Assembly: GCF_021261325.1 (NCBI RefSeq)
Contig: NZ_JAJSBI010000038.1
Span: 21,606 to 85,605 of the forward strand
DNA: 64,000 nt
DNA from: Streptomyces guryensis
GTDB lineage: Bacteria > Actinomycetota > Actinomycetes > Streptomycetales > Streptomycetaceae
Direction: 5' to 3'
Shown piece by piece: positions 15,147 to 23,416 of the stretch. The notes beneath the pieces were generated by a model that saw only the letters and a list, made by a program, of their open reading frames with translations, did no database searches and was not told the DNA's origin. The position numbers were made by a program, and so were the translations under genes. The number at the start of each line of letters is the position of its first letter. The first letter of the stretch is position 1.

Positions 15147-17186
15147 TCAGGAGGCGGTCGGCGTCCAGCCGGCCAGCCAGTCCGCGACCTCCTGGTCCGC
15201 GGCCTGCGCGTCGGTCAGCTGCGGCCGGTCACTGCTCGCCGCACCCGACCCCGCCCCGGTGTTCTTGTACTCGGCGAAGCGGTCGTCCTTCCAGGAGAAG
15301 CCGCTCATGTCGGTCCACGGGGTGGTCCTGACCGCGGCGCTCAGGCTGGTGTTGCGGACCGTGGTCTGCGGGTCGAGGGTCGCGTCGCCGCCCGCGTGCC
15401 ACGGCCGCCCGAGGTAGAAGGACCGGTCGGAGACATCGCCGTTCACCGTGGAGTTGGCGATCAGGATGCCCTTGCGGTTGGCGGCGGTGCTGGGCGCGGT
15501 GACGAACCCTGCCGACGTGCCGTTGTAGCGCTTCTTGAGCGTGATGACGGACTTGTCGATCACCGCGGTGGCCCGCCCGAAGATGAAGTCGACGTTGCCG
15601 ACGACGTAGGAGTTGCTCATGTAGACGCGCCCGAGCTTCTCCTTCGCCGCCGTGTCCACCAGCAGCGTGTCCTGGTCGCCGCTGACGATGACGCCGTCCA
15701 GGAAGACCTTGTCGGAGCTGGTGCGCAGGGCGACCGCCTGCTGCGCGATGTCCTGGTGGGCGGCCTCGTCGAAGTCGTTGGAGATGGTCAGGTTGCGGGC
15801 CTGGAAGTCGTCGGCGTCGACGGCGACGGTGGCGCTGCCGCCGGTCCCGTACGTACCCGACCCGTCGGGCTTCTGCGTCCCCGCCGCGTTGTTGTAGACG
15901 ATCACCGTGTCCTTACGGCTCGCGCCCGTGCCCTGGATGGTGACGTGCGGCTTGTTGGCCGGGACCTTGACCAGCTCGCGGTAGGTCCCCGGCTTGACCG
16001 CGATCACGACCCGGGAGGTGTTGTTCGCGGGTACGGCGTTCACGGCCGCCTGCACGGTCGTGTACTGCCCGCTGCCGTCCTTGGCGACGGTGAGGGTGGT
16101 GGCAGCGGCGGACGTGGACGTGGTCGTGGCCGTCGTACCGATCGAACTGCGCGGCCCGGCACCGGACTTGAGCAGCGACGGCACGTCGGCGGCGTTGTCG
16201 AGCGTGTAGCTGTAGTAGCCCTTGGGGTCCCAGGCGGCGCCCGGCCCGCCGCTCTCGTTCCTCCCGCTCGTCCCGGAGAAGACGCTGCCGCGCTGGACGA
16301 GGGTGGCGGTGCTGTCCCTGATCACCGGGTTGTTGATGCCCTGGAAGTAGGAGTTCTCCAGCAGCATGTTCGTCTCGCCGCGCGAGTAGTCGCCGTACGA
16401 GGACTTGATGTCGGTCCCCGCGTCGTCCTCCAGGTAGTTGTTGTAGAGGTGCGCGTGGGCGACGTTGTCGGTGGACGGGTTGCGCTGCTCGGTCTCGCGG
16501 ATCCAGTTGTGGTGGACGGTGATGTTCGCGGTGACGTTGGGGGTCCAGCCGATGCCGAAGGCCTTGTTGTCCTGGCTGAGCTTGTTCCAGGACACGGTCA
16601 GGTAGCTGGTGTCCTTACGGCTGTCGATGAGCCCGTCGGCCATGTGCCTGATGTCGTTGTGATCGATCCAGACATGGTGCGCGCCGTCCATCTGGATGCC
16701 GTCGAAGTCGTGGTCCTTGTCGTTCCAGGTGCCCTGGTACGTGTCCCGGATGGTGAGGTTCCGGATGATCACGTTGTGGATGCCCTGGCCGAGGAAGAAC
16801 CCGCCGCCGACGATCTGCCCGGCCGTTCCCGACCCGACGATGGTCTTGTTGCTCTGGACCTTGATCTCTTTCCCGACGGGATCGATGTTGATGGCGGCGG
16901 CGACGACGATGACGTAGGGGTCGGAGGCCGTGGCGTACTTCTCGAGATCGGCCTGGGTCTTCACGGTGACGGTCTTGCCGTCACGGCCCCCATAAGTGCC
17001 GTTCTGCCCAAGGGCGTTGACGGAGGCGAAGCCGTCGGCGGTGGCGGTCGCCCAGGCGGGGAGGGTGGCGGCGGAGGCCTTGGGCTGGGCGCCGGGGAAC
17101 AAGCCGTAGGCCAGGGTCCCGGCGGCCGTGAGGGCGAGGGGGACGGTGAAGGCGAGAGCGGTTCTGCGTCGGCGGTGCTGAGCCAT
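15147..17186 (-). CDS. Secreted bifunctional pectate lyase (PL1) - pectinesterase (CE8)
   Basis: A Sec signal peptide with an RRRR n-region ends near AQPKASA. Residues about 45-340 form a PL1 pectate lyase with IDPVGKEIKVQSNKTIVGSG, FDGIQMDGAHHVWIDHNDI and ITVHHNWIRETEQRNPS. Residues about 360-650 form a CE8 pectin methylesterase with QQAVALRTSSDKVFLDGV, the catalytic Asp in SGDQDTLLV, the second Asp in GNVDFIFGRATAV and the conserved Arg in LGRPWHAGG. The fusion would demethylate pectin and cleave it by beta-elimination. A Ser/Thr/Ala linker joins the two halves. No binding module is seen. Confidence 0.93.
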   Translation of the reverse strand: MAQHRRRRTALAFTVPLALTAAGTLAYGLFPGAQPKASAATLPAWATATADGFASVNALGQNGTYGGRDGKTVTVKTQADLEKYATASDPYVIVVAAAINIDPVGKEIKVQSNKTIVGSGTAGQIVGGGFFLGQGIHNVIIRNLTIRDTYQGTWNDKDHDFDGIQMDGAHHVWIDHNDIRHMADGLIDSRKDTSYLTVSWNKLSQDNKAFGIGWTPNVTANITVHHNWIRETEQRNPSTDNVAHAHLYNNYLEDDAGTDIKSSYGDYSRGETNMLLENSYFQGINNPVIRDSTATLVQRGSVFSGTSGRNESGGPGAAWDPKGYYSYTLDNAADVPSLLKSGAGPRSSIGTTATTTSTSAAATTLTVAKDGSGQYTTVQAAVNAVPANNTSRVVIAVKPGTYRELVKVPANKPHVTIQGTGASRKDTVIVYNNAAGTQKPDGSGTYGTGGSATVAVDADDFQARNLTISNDFDEAAHQDIAQQAVALRTSSDKVFLDGVIVSGDQDTLLVDTAAKEKLGRVYMSNSYVVGNVDFIFGRATAVIDKSVITLKKRYNGTSAGFVTAPSTAANRKGILIANSTVNGDVSDRSFYLGRPWHAGGDATLDPQTTVRNTSLSAAVRTTPWTDMSGFSWKDDRFAEYKNTGAGSGAASSDRPQLTDAQAADQEVADWLAGWTPTAS

Positions 17187-17456
17187 GGGGGAATCCGTTC
17201 CGTGCGGGGGATGGACAGGACCGGTGATGGGTCGTCACCCCGTGCGGAAAGGTTGCCGCGAACTCGCTCGCCGTCGATGTGAAAGCCGTACGAGTGGATC
17301 GTCCTGTCTTCGCTCGAACGGGTGATCTGGAGTCGTCTCCCCAGGGCAGTCCGCGTTCGTGGCGTTCGTGGCGTTCGTGCGGGGTGAGGAGGTACGGGCG
17401 TACGAGGTGGGTGTCGAGCTCGAAGGGCCATACGTCGAGGGGATGGTGGGCCGGGG

Positions 17457-17627
17457 GTGCGGTCAACGGTTGTCCGGTGGCCGGGAGTTGGGCCGGGACT
17501 GCTCGGTGCCGTCCCCGTTCGCGACAGCAAGACACCGACGGCCGGCCTGCTGTTCTTCTCGGCCGCGTCATGGTCCCGGTTCGTCGACGGGGTCAAGGGT
17601 GAAGGAGGCGGGCGCACGTTCGGGTGA
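17457..17627 (+). pseudogene. DUF397 remnant
   Basis: The frame ending at 17625-17627 encodes GAVPVRDSKTPTAGLLFFSA followed by SWSRFVDGVKGEG. This is the DUF397 core (VRDSK..P..L.F....W..FV..VK). The N-terminal part (W.KSSYS...CVEVA) is absent or scrambled by frameshifts, and no ribosome-binding site or start fits. DUF397 proteins normally pair with XRE regulators in Streptomyces; none is adjacent. It is the only recognisable item in the 577-bp stretch 17187-17763, which also has a short tandem GGCGTTCGT repeat at about 17354-17380. Confidence 0.6.
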
Positions 17628-17763
17628 CATATGCCAGAAGCCCTGATGTTCGAGGCGTAACCGCCAGCACGCTGGATCTCGTGGCCACCACACGAACGAC
17701 TGATCCACGAGATGCGAGGCGGCTATGGTCGTAGAGACGAAGCGTCGAAGGAGGGCATCGGTC

Positions 17764-18120
17764 ATGACTGCTCACGCCACGGAAAACGACCAGGTCATCC
17801 CGCCCATGCCCGAGCGGACGCCGAAGGCGCTGCGAGCGGCCATCGCCGAGCACGCTCCCGAGCTGCTGCCCGACTTCGACAGGCACTGGAAAAGGGCGAT
17901 CGCCAGGAGCGCCGACACATTCAGTCTCCCTCCTGTGCCGGCGTTCATGGCCCTCTGGTGGGGCGAGTACGCTCTTGCCCGCGATCCCAAGCTGGACGCG
18001 CACGTGCACGATCTCGAAATCCGGGCCTCGGAGTCCACCGACGGCGCCGAGGCCAGGGCCCTTCTCGAAGAGGCTTCGAAGATTCGTCACCGAGTGCAAA
18101 AACTGGAGCCCGGCGAGTGA
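17764..18120 (+). CDS. DUF6247-like antitoxin candidate
   Basis: The 118-residue hydrophilic protein starts at ATG 17764 after a clear AGGAGGG ribosome-binding site. Its visible features are MPERTPKALRAAIAEHAPEL, an LLPDFDRHWKRAI motif and a C-terminal helix EARALLEEASKIRHRVQKLE. This matches the DUF6247 type found in Streptomyces beside small RelE-like proteins. Its stop overlaps the GTG start of the next gene (GTGA), the tight coupling usual in toxin-antitoxin pairs. Assignment as antitoxin is inference from context and size. Confidence 0.65.
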   Translation: MTAHATENDQVIPPMPERTPKALRAAIAEHAPELLPDFDRHWKRAIARSADTFSLPPVPAFMALWWGEYALARDPKLDAHVHDLEIRASESTDGAEARALLEEASKIRHRVQKLEPGE

Positions 18121-18476
18121 CCGACGGGTTTATGGGGCCGCCCTGGCACATGGACTGGACGCTCGATGCCCGCGCTGCCTTCGAGGCAGTGCCCAACCAC
18201 GTTCGTGAGATCGTCCTGGCCGCACGTGTCGAACTGGTCACGGCGAAGGACCCTTATTTCCGGGGTATTGAGACGGATGGCCGCCTTCCTGATGGAACGC
18301 AGGTCATGCCGGTCCGTTCCAGTGATCCGAAGGGTGCTCGTCTGCTCCTCTTCGACGATGAGAACGGCTGGCTCAAGTACACGTTCGTACCTCGCATCGC
18401 AGACCCGCAGATCACCGTGGAGGAGTTCTTCTGGCTGGGAGTCGAACCGTCTACGGAACCTCCGGCGGAGCCGTAG
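18117..18476 (+). CDS. RelE/ParE-like toxin candidate
   Basis: This 119-residue protein begins with GTG 18117, overlapping the stop of the previous gene by 3 bp. The part WTLDARAAFEAVPNHVREIVLAARVEL resembles the first helices of the RelE/ParE fold. GARLLLFDDENGWLKYTFVPRI resembles its beta-sheet, and the C-terminus continues QITVEEFFWLGVEP. Canonical RelE catalytic residues are not evident, so it may be an inactive or divergent member. Together with DUF6247 it forms a probable type II toxin-antitoxin bicistron. Confidence 0.6.
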   Translation: MTDGFMGPPWHMDWTLDARAAFEAVPNHVREIVLAARVELVTAKDPYFRGIETDGRLPDGTQVMPVRSSDPKGARLLLFDDENGWLKYTFVPRIADPQITVEEFFWLGVEPSTEPPAEP

Positions 18477-18606
18477 CCGCCCCGCTGGCCCACCATCCCC
18501 AATATTTGCTAATGAACATGCCAACGGCCCGCCAAACCCGCCACTACCGCATGTAGTGTCCCCCCGCAGCGCCGGACACTGACATGACGTCAACAGGGGA
18601 GTGGCC

Positions 18607-19818
18607 GTGGCAGGCTTCCGCACGCCCGCGCAAGGCGACTTTCACGCCTACGCAAATCTCACGAAACAGCAGGGCGACCATCTGACCAGGCTCGGGCAGT
18701 GGAGCAGCAACGAGTGCGCAAAGGTCGACGGCCTCGACGGACTGCTCGTTCTGGCACGCGCGTTCGTCCCTGACATCTCGACTTTCTTCAGCGACAAGTT
18801 CGCGCAGTGCCAGCGGGGCATGGGGGTGATCGACGACAAGATCCAGCGTACGAGCGCCGCCTACACCAAGGTCGACCAGGACAACGCGGCGGATCTGCGC
18901 AACCTGTACCCGCAGTCCTCCTTCTCCTTCCCGGACATTTCGACACTCCCCGGCGCCTCACACCTCGGCAACTTCACCGACGAGGACGTCGAACTCAAGA
19001 AACTCGACGACGCCGACGGGACCACGTCGAAGAGCATCCATACCGCGCTCCTGCTGGCCAGGAACAGCACCGATCTCAAAGCCGCGGAGCACGCCTTCCA
19101 GTGGTGCACCGGCCAGAGCCTGGTCGAGCTGATGCTGACGCCCCTTTTCGGCGAGTACGGACGGCTGAGTTATCTGGGCGACGCCTACGACGAGTTGGGC
19201 GATGCGGCTTACACGGTGGCCGGAACGCTGCGCAAGGGGTCCTGGCGGCTCGGCAGTGAGTGGTCCGGGGAGACCGCGACGAACTTCGACTCGTACCTGT
19301 TCCGCTGGACCATGGGCATCGGCGGTGTCGGTGACGCCGCCAAGATCGCCGGGAAGGCCTTCAAGGACGGCTATCACGTCGTCGTCGGACTCGTCTGGGA
19401 GGCGCTCAGCGAGATCGGGAAGCTGATGGACGACGGGATCAAGAAACTCGCCGAGCAGTTCGCGGAGATGATGGCCGGCGACGCCGCCATCGAAGTGGTC
19501 GGCCTCGGGCCCGAGGACCCGGTCGCGGACGTCGTGGCGGGCATCTGGACCGCCGACAAGATCTACGACATGTACAAGACCGTCAGGCTCATCATCAACG
19601 TGATCGGCATCATCCAGACGATCTTCGAGAAGATCTCCGCTGCGGTGGACGCCATCAAAGAGGGCGTCCAGAAGGCGTTGGACTCCCTGGAGTCGCCGCC
19701 CCCGACCATCGGCAGTCTCATCGACGACGTGGAGCAGCGCGGCTTCGAGTTCGAGAAGGGCGGCGGCTGGTCCCCGACCATGGGCGCGTCCCGCATCGCG
19801 CTGCTCCCCGCGGCCTGA
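18607..19818 (+). CDS. Putative WXG-like helical protein, first gene of a three-gene operon
   Basis: The 403-residue protein is mostly helical. It has an N-terminal part with ANLTKQQGDHLTRLGQWSSN and a central WSGETATNFDSYLFRW that resembles the W-x-G turn of ESX/WXG100-type proteins. A hydrophobic stretch follows at residues about 300-340 (YDMYKTVRLIINVIGIIQTIF). This suggests a type VII secretion-related substrate or a large alpha-hairpin protein. AGGGGAG lies 5 nt before GTG 18607; GTG 18601 is the alternative start. Two small cytoplasmic proteins follow in the same direction. No family is firmly recognised. Confidence 0.7.
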   Translation: MAGFRTPAQGDFHAYANLTKQQGDHLTRLGQWSSNECAKVDGLDGLLVLARAFVPDISTFFSDKFAQCQRGMGVIDDKIQRTSAAYTKVDQDNAADLRNLYPQSSFSFPDISTLPGASHLGNFTDEDVELKKLDDADGTTSKSIHTALLLARNSTDLKAAEHAFQWCTGQSLVELMLTPLFGEYGRLSYLGDAYDELGDAAYTVAGTLRKGSWRLGSEWSGETATNFDSYLFRWTMGIGGVGDAAKIAGKAFKDGYHVVVGLVWEALSEIGKLMDDGIKKLAEQFAEMMAGDAAIEVVGLGPEDPVADVVAGIWTADKIYDMYKTVRLIINVIGIIQTIFEKISAAVDAIKEGVQKALDSLESPPPTIGSLIDDVEQRGFEFEKGGGWSPTMGASRIALLPAA

Positions 19819-19856
19819 ACGAAGGAATCCGACGGGGAATCCAACGAAGGAATTCA

Positions 19857-20513
19857 ATGAACCAGTTGCTCCAGTCCCTTCAGGAGTTCACGGTCACCGC
19901 CGACTACAGCCGGTCGCAGACCACCTGGGAGGTGCGGGAAGCCGGGCAGCATGCGCCCGTGATCCTTATGCACAAGGATTCCCCGTACCACTCCATGCCC
20001 GAATACCGGGTGTTCGCCGCGGAGCGCCCGGACGAGACCCTGGGCTTCGTCACCCCGTGGGTGCCGTTCTCGGCCGATCGCAGGCAGGTCGGCGAGGTGC
20101 GCTCCCCGGAATGGCACCGGCATACCGGCGCGTGGACCCTGGTCCAGAATGACCTCGGGGAACTGACCGGGCAGCCGAAAGGCCTGAACACCAGACTGCG
20201 CCGTGCCCCGGTCATCAACTGGTACCTCAGCCGCCCGAGCGTCGACGCCCTGTTGTCCGCGCAACACCGTTTCTCCGGGCCGCAGTCCGAGGGTTTCGAC
20301 TTCGCCCGGCGCGCGGGGATCCGGGCCACCTACGAAGTCACGGTCCATGACCCCCGCGTGAACCGGCTGCTGATCCTCGCCTGGGTCCTGCACTTCAACG
20401 GGCACCACTCCGCGGATGTGCGCATGACCGCGGTCGACCTGACCACCAACCCGTTCAGTGGCCTCGGGGACGCACGCCGGGCCAAGAAGCGCAGGCAGAC
20501 CGGACAGAACTGA
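19857..20513 (+). CDS. Unrecognised protein, 218 aa (possible tubby/LURP-like fold)
   Basis: A strong AAGGAATTCA ribosome-binding site precedes ATG 19857. The sequence has beta-strand-like alternation (FTVTADYSRSQTTWEVRE, APVILMHKDSPYHSMPEYRVF, GAWTLVQNDLGELTGQPKG) and ends in a basic tail (DARRAKKRRQTGQN). The layout of short strands with a final hydrophobic helix (RLLILAWVLHFNG) is reminiscent of scramblase or LURP-one-like tubby folds, but this is only a guess. It is the second gene of the operon, 38 bp after the first. Confidence 0.6.
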   Translation: MNQLLQSLQEFTVTADYSRSQTTWEVREAGQHAPVILMHKDSPYHSMPEYRVFAAERPDETLGFVTPWVPFSADRRQVGEVRSPEWHRHTGAWTLVQNDLGELTGQPKGLNTRLRRAPVINWYLSRPSVDALLSAQHRFSGPQSEGFDFARRAGIRATYEVTVHDPRVNRLLILAWVLHFNGHHSADVRMTAVDLTTNPFSGLGDARRAKKRRQTGQN

Positions 20514-20536
20514 GCCGAAGGAACCGGAGAGCGACC

Positions 20537-20830
20537 ATGTCTTCCTACAACGCCCGCAATATCCAGGGCACCTACAACGCCTACGGCCCCGGAGACCGCC
20601 AGGACCAGGACGACCCCGCTGCCCAGCGGCGCGCGGCCCAACTCGCCCAGCTCGGCGAGGAGTTGGTGGCGGGCCAGACCTGGCGACAGAAGGAGATCGC
20701 CGACAGGATCTACCACGAGCTCAAGGGCGGTGCCCATGTCGAGGACATCGAGCCCCTCATCATGAAGCTGCGCCGCACCACCATCGAGGACGCCCGCGAC
20801 CGCGGCACGGACGGGCGCGGCCGACGCTGA
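20537..20830 (+). CDS. Small hydrophilic protein, 97 aa
   Basis: ATG 20537 follows GAAGGAACCGGAGAG. The protein starts MSSYNARNIQGTYNAYGPGD, is rich in Gln, Asp and Arg, and has a helical middle (QRRAAQLAQLGEELVAGQTW) and basic tail. It is the third gene of the operon with the two preceding genes (23-bp gap) and converges on the histidine kinase gene, with only 2 bp between stops. No domain is recognised. A role with the WXG-like product is possible from position only. Confidence 0.7.
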   Translation: MSSYNARNIQGTYNAYGPGDRQDQDDPAAQRRAAQLAQLGEELVAGQTWRQKEIADRIYHELKGGAHVEDIEPLIMKLRRTTIEDARDRGTDGRGRR

Positions 20831-20832
20831 GA

Positions 20833-22332
20833 CTACGGCACCTCCGGCGGAGGCATCGGCGCCCCCGGCAGCCGTACCGTCGCCACCGTGCCGCCGCCCT
20901 CCGCGCGGGCCAGCGTGACTTCGCCGCCCGCCTGCTCCACCGTCCGAGCGACTATCGACAGACCCAGGCCCGAGCCCGGCAGCGCACGCGCACTGGGCGA
21001 ACGCCAGAAGCGGTCGAAGACGTGGGGGAGTTCCTCGGCGGGGATGCCGGGGCCATGGTCCCGGACGGTCAGGATGCCGCTGCCGAGCTGCACCTCGATC
21101 GTGCCGCCCTCGGGGCTGAACTTCACCGCGTTGTCGAGGACGTTGACCACCGCGCGCTCCAGGGCGGACGGCTCCGCCCGTACATACCAGGGTTGCAGGT
21201 CCGCCGTGATCGTCAGTTCCGGCCCGCGCAGCCGCGCCCGGCGCAGCGCCGCTTCCACGATGTCCTCCAGCGAGACCACCTGGACGCGCTCGCCCCGCTG
21301 CCCCTCGGACCGCGACAGCTCCTGGAGGTCGCCGATCAGCGCGGCCAGTTCGGTCATCTGCGCCTTCACGGAGGCGAGGAGCGCCTTGCGGTCGGCCGGG
21401 GGGATCGGGCGGCCGGTCTCCTCACTACGGGTGAGGAGTTCGATGTTGGTGCGGAGGGAGGTGAGGGGGGTGCGGAGTTCGTGGCCGGCGTCGGCGATGA
21501 GCTGCTGCTGGAGGTCGCGGGAGCTGGCGAGGGACGACGTCATCGAGTTGAAGGAACGGGAGAGTCGGGCGATCTCGTCCTCGCTGTCGTCCTCCACGGG
21601 GATACGGATGCTCAGGTCCTCCGTGCGGGCCACGTGTTCGACGGCCTCGGTGAGTCGGTCGACGGGGCGCAGGCCGGCGCGGGCGACTGCGAGGCCTGCG
21701 GCGCCGGCGCCGAGGACTCCTACGCCGGAGACGAGGAGGAGGATCAGGGCGAGGTCGTTGAGGGTCTTCTCGGTGTTCTTGAGGGGGACCGCGATGAGCA
21801 GTGCGGTGTCGGGGTACAGCTGAGGCGGGCTGCCGGGGCCCTGGGTGACGAGCAGAGGCGTGGTGAACACGCGTACGGCATTTCCATCGGTGTCGGAGCC
21901 ATTGCGGATGACCCCGTCGAGAAGATTCCCCCTGTCGCTGCCCACTTCCTTGATCACGTTCTTGTCGGCGCTGGTGACCTTGACGGTGCCGGCCGAGGTC
22001 GAGGACACGCATGGCGTCCCGTCCGCCTTGACCAGCTGAATGTAGCTGTTCTGCGTCCGCAGGCCGCTGCTGTCGTTCTGGTCGGTTTGGCCGGTCTGGT
22101 CGGGTTGGACAGTGTGGGGGCAGGCATCGAGGAGGTCCGCCACCTGGCCGTACCGCTGCGGCTGCGACATCTTCCTGAGGTCGGCGTTGACCTGCTCGTA
22201 CAGCTTCCCCTGCACGATGAACCAACAGGTCACCGAAACCGCCGCCACCGCAAACGCCACCGCCGCGGCCACCAGCATCGCCAGCCGCGAGCGAATCGGC
22301 AGCGTCTGGAAGCGGCGCAGGACCTTCCTCAC
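20833..22332 (-). CDS. Sensor histidine kinase, MprB-like
   Basis: The 499-residue membrane sensor has one helix near residue 20 (SRLAMLVAAAVAFAVAAVSV), an extracytoplasmic domain of about 140 residues and a second helix (LALILLLVSGVGVLGAGAAG). It then has HAMP, the H-box DAGHELRTPLTSL, N-box NVLDNAVKFSPEGG and G-boxes DHGPGIPAEEL and GSGLGLSIV. It overlaps the response regulator gene by 4 bp (ATGA type). With the upstream HtrA-like protease gene on the same strand, the layout resembles the mycobacterial mprA-mprB-pepD envelope-stress locus. The extracytoplasmic part has two Cys that could form a disulfide. Confidence 0.93.
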   Translation of the reverse strand: MRKVLRRFQTLPIRSRLAMLVAAAVAFAVAAVSVTCWFIVQGKLYEQVNADLRKMSQPQRYGQVADLLDACPHTVQPDQTGQTDQNDSSGLRTQNSYIQLVKADGTPCVSSTSAGTVKVTSADKNVIKEVGSDRGNLLDGVIRNGSDTDGNAVRVFTTPLLVTQGPGSPPQLYPDTALLIAVPLKNTEKTLNDLALILLLVSGVGVLGAGAAGLAVARAGLRPVDRLTEAVEHVARTEDLSIRIPVEDDSEDEIARLSRSFNSMTSSLASSRDLQQQLIADAGHELRTPLTSLRTNIELLTRSEETGRPIPPADRKALLASVKAQMTELAALIGDLQELSRSEGQRGERVQVVSLEDIVEAALRRARLRGPELTITADLQPWYVRAEPSALERAVVNVLDNAVKFSPEGGTIEVQLGSGILTVRDHGPGIPAEELPHVFDRFWRSPSARALPGSGLGLSIVARTVEQAGGEVTLARAEGGGTVATVRLPGAPMPPPEVP

Positions 22333-23066
22333 TCCGCGCCGCCCTGCCGCAGCACGTACCCCACGCCCCGCACGGTGTGCACGAGGCGCGGCTCGCCGCC
22401 CGCCTCCGTCTTGCGGCGCAGGTACATGACGTACACGTCAAGGGAGTTCGACGACGGCTCGAAGTCGAAGCCCCACACCGCCTTCAGGATCTGCTCCCGT
22501 GTGAGCACCTGACGCGGGTGGGCCATGAACATCTCCAGGAGGGTGAACTCCGTGCGGGTCAGCTCCACCGGGCGCCCGCCCCGCGTCACCTCCCGCGTCG
22601 CCAGATCCATCCGCAGGTCGGCGAAGGTCAGCGCCTCGTCCTCCTGGAGGGCCCCGGCGGCCGCCGCGGCGGCGTACGAGCTGCGCCGCAGCAGAGCCCG
22701 CACGCGGGCGAACAGCTCGTCCAGCTCGAAGGGCTTGACCAGGTAGTCGTCGGCTCCGGCGTCCAGGCCCGTAACCCGGTCCCCGACCGTGTCGCGCGCC
22801 GTCAGCATCAGGATCGGCGTCGTCGTGCCCGCACCCCGCATGCGGCGTGCCGCGGTCAGGCCGTCCATGCGCGGCATCTGGATGTCGAGGACGACCAGGT
22901 CGGGCTGGTAGGCCGTCGCCTTCTCCAGGGCGTCGGCGCCGTCGACCGCGACCTCCGTGTCGTAGCCCTCGAAGGCCAGGCTGCGCTGGAGTGCTTCGCG
23001 TACGGCCGGCTCGTCGTCGACGATCAGGATGCGCTGCGGGTCACGGTCGCCATCGGCGGGGCTCAT
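22329..23066 (-). CDS. OmpR-family response regulator, MprA-like
   Basis: The 245-residue protein has a receiver domain with acidic pocket VDDEP, phospho-acceptor Asp in LVVLDIQMPRMDG, the Thr/Lys switch LTARD and VKPFELDEL, and a C-terminal winged helix (EFTLLEMFMAHPRQVLTREQ, DVYVMYLRRKTEAGG, VHTVRGVGYVLR). ATG 23066 is used; the upstream in-frame ATG adds a Pro-rich tail unlike receivers. It is encoded just before its kinase with a 4-bp overlap. The likely targets are envelope-stress genes, including the neighbouring protease. Confidence 0.93.
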   Translation of the reverse strand: MSPADGDRDPQRILIVDDEPAVREALQRSLAFEGYDTEVAVDGADALEKATAYQPDLVVLDIQMPRMDGLTAARRMRGAGTTTPILMLTARDTVGDRVTGLDAGADDYLVKPFELDELFARVRALLRRSSYAAAAAAGALQEDEALTFADLRMDLATREVTRGGRPVELTRTEFTLLEMFMAHPRQVLTREQILKAVWGFDFEPSSNSLDVYVMYLRRKTEAGGEPRLVHTVRGVGYVLRQGGAE

Positions 23067-23185
23067 GGGCTTCGGATTCCTCGGGTGCGGTGGGACGACA
23101 GGAGCTGAGGGAGCTGGCACTGCTGAACGCCTTCAGCCTCGCATGTTTCCCTGCGGGCACGTGAAGAGCAGGAGCAGCGGCAGGA

Positions 23186-23386
23186 TCAGCCGCGCATCGC
23201 CCCGATCCGGTTCAGCGGCACCTTGCGGCGGTGCGGGCGGGCGGCCGAGGTGTGCAGGCCCATCATCTGCGGGGCCACCTCCGGCGCCCGCGTCGTCGGC
23301 GCGTGCAGTTCGTACGCCACCGTGAGGGCCAGGGCGAGGCCGGCCGCGTCGGTGCCGGCGACGGTGTGGGAAACCTGCTGGATCAT
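23186..23386 (-). CDS. Small conserved protein, 66 aa
   Basis: ATG 23386 has a GCAGGGAG ribosome-binding site. The product starts MIQQVSHTVAGTDAAGLALA and ends in PHRRKVPLNRIGAMRG. It lies 30 bp after the protease gene and 119 bp before the regulator gene on the same strand, so it is probably part of the same operon. It has a short hydrophobic N-terminal half and a basic C-terminus but no clear membrane span. The function is unknown. Confidence 0.65.
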   Translation of the reverse strand: MIQQVSHTVAGTDAAGLALALTVAYELHAPTTRAPEVAPQMMGLHTSAARPHRRKVPLNRIGAMRG

Positions 23387-23416
23387 GACGTACTCCCTGC
23401 TGGTGAGGTGGTGGGT

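Noticed and set aside
14166..17282. Very long plus-strand frame opposite the pectinase gene
   Set aside because: It is the antisense of the secreted PL1-CE8 gene and other genes; its product is a low-complexity Val/Asp/Gly-rich shadow common in high-GC DNA.
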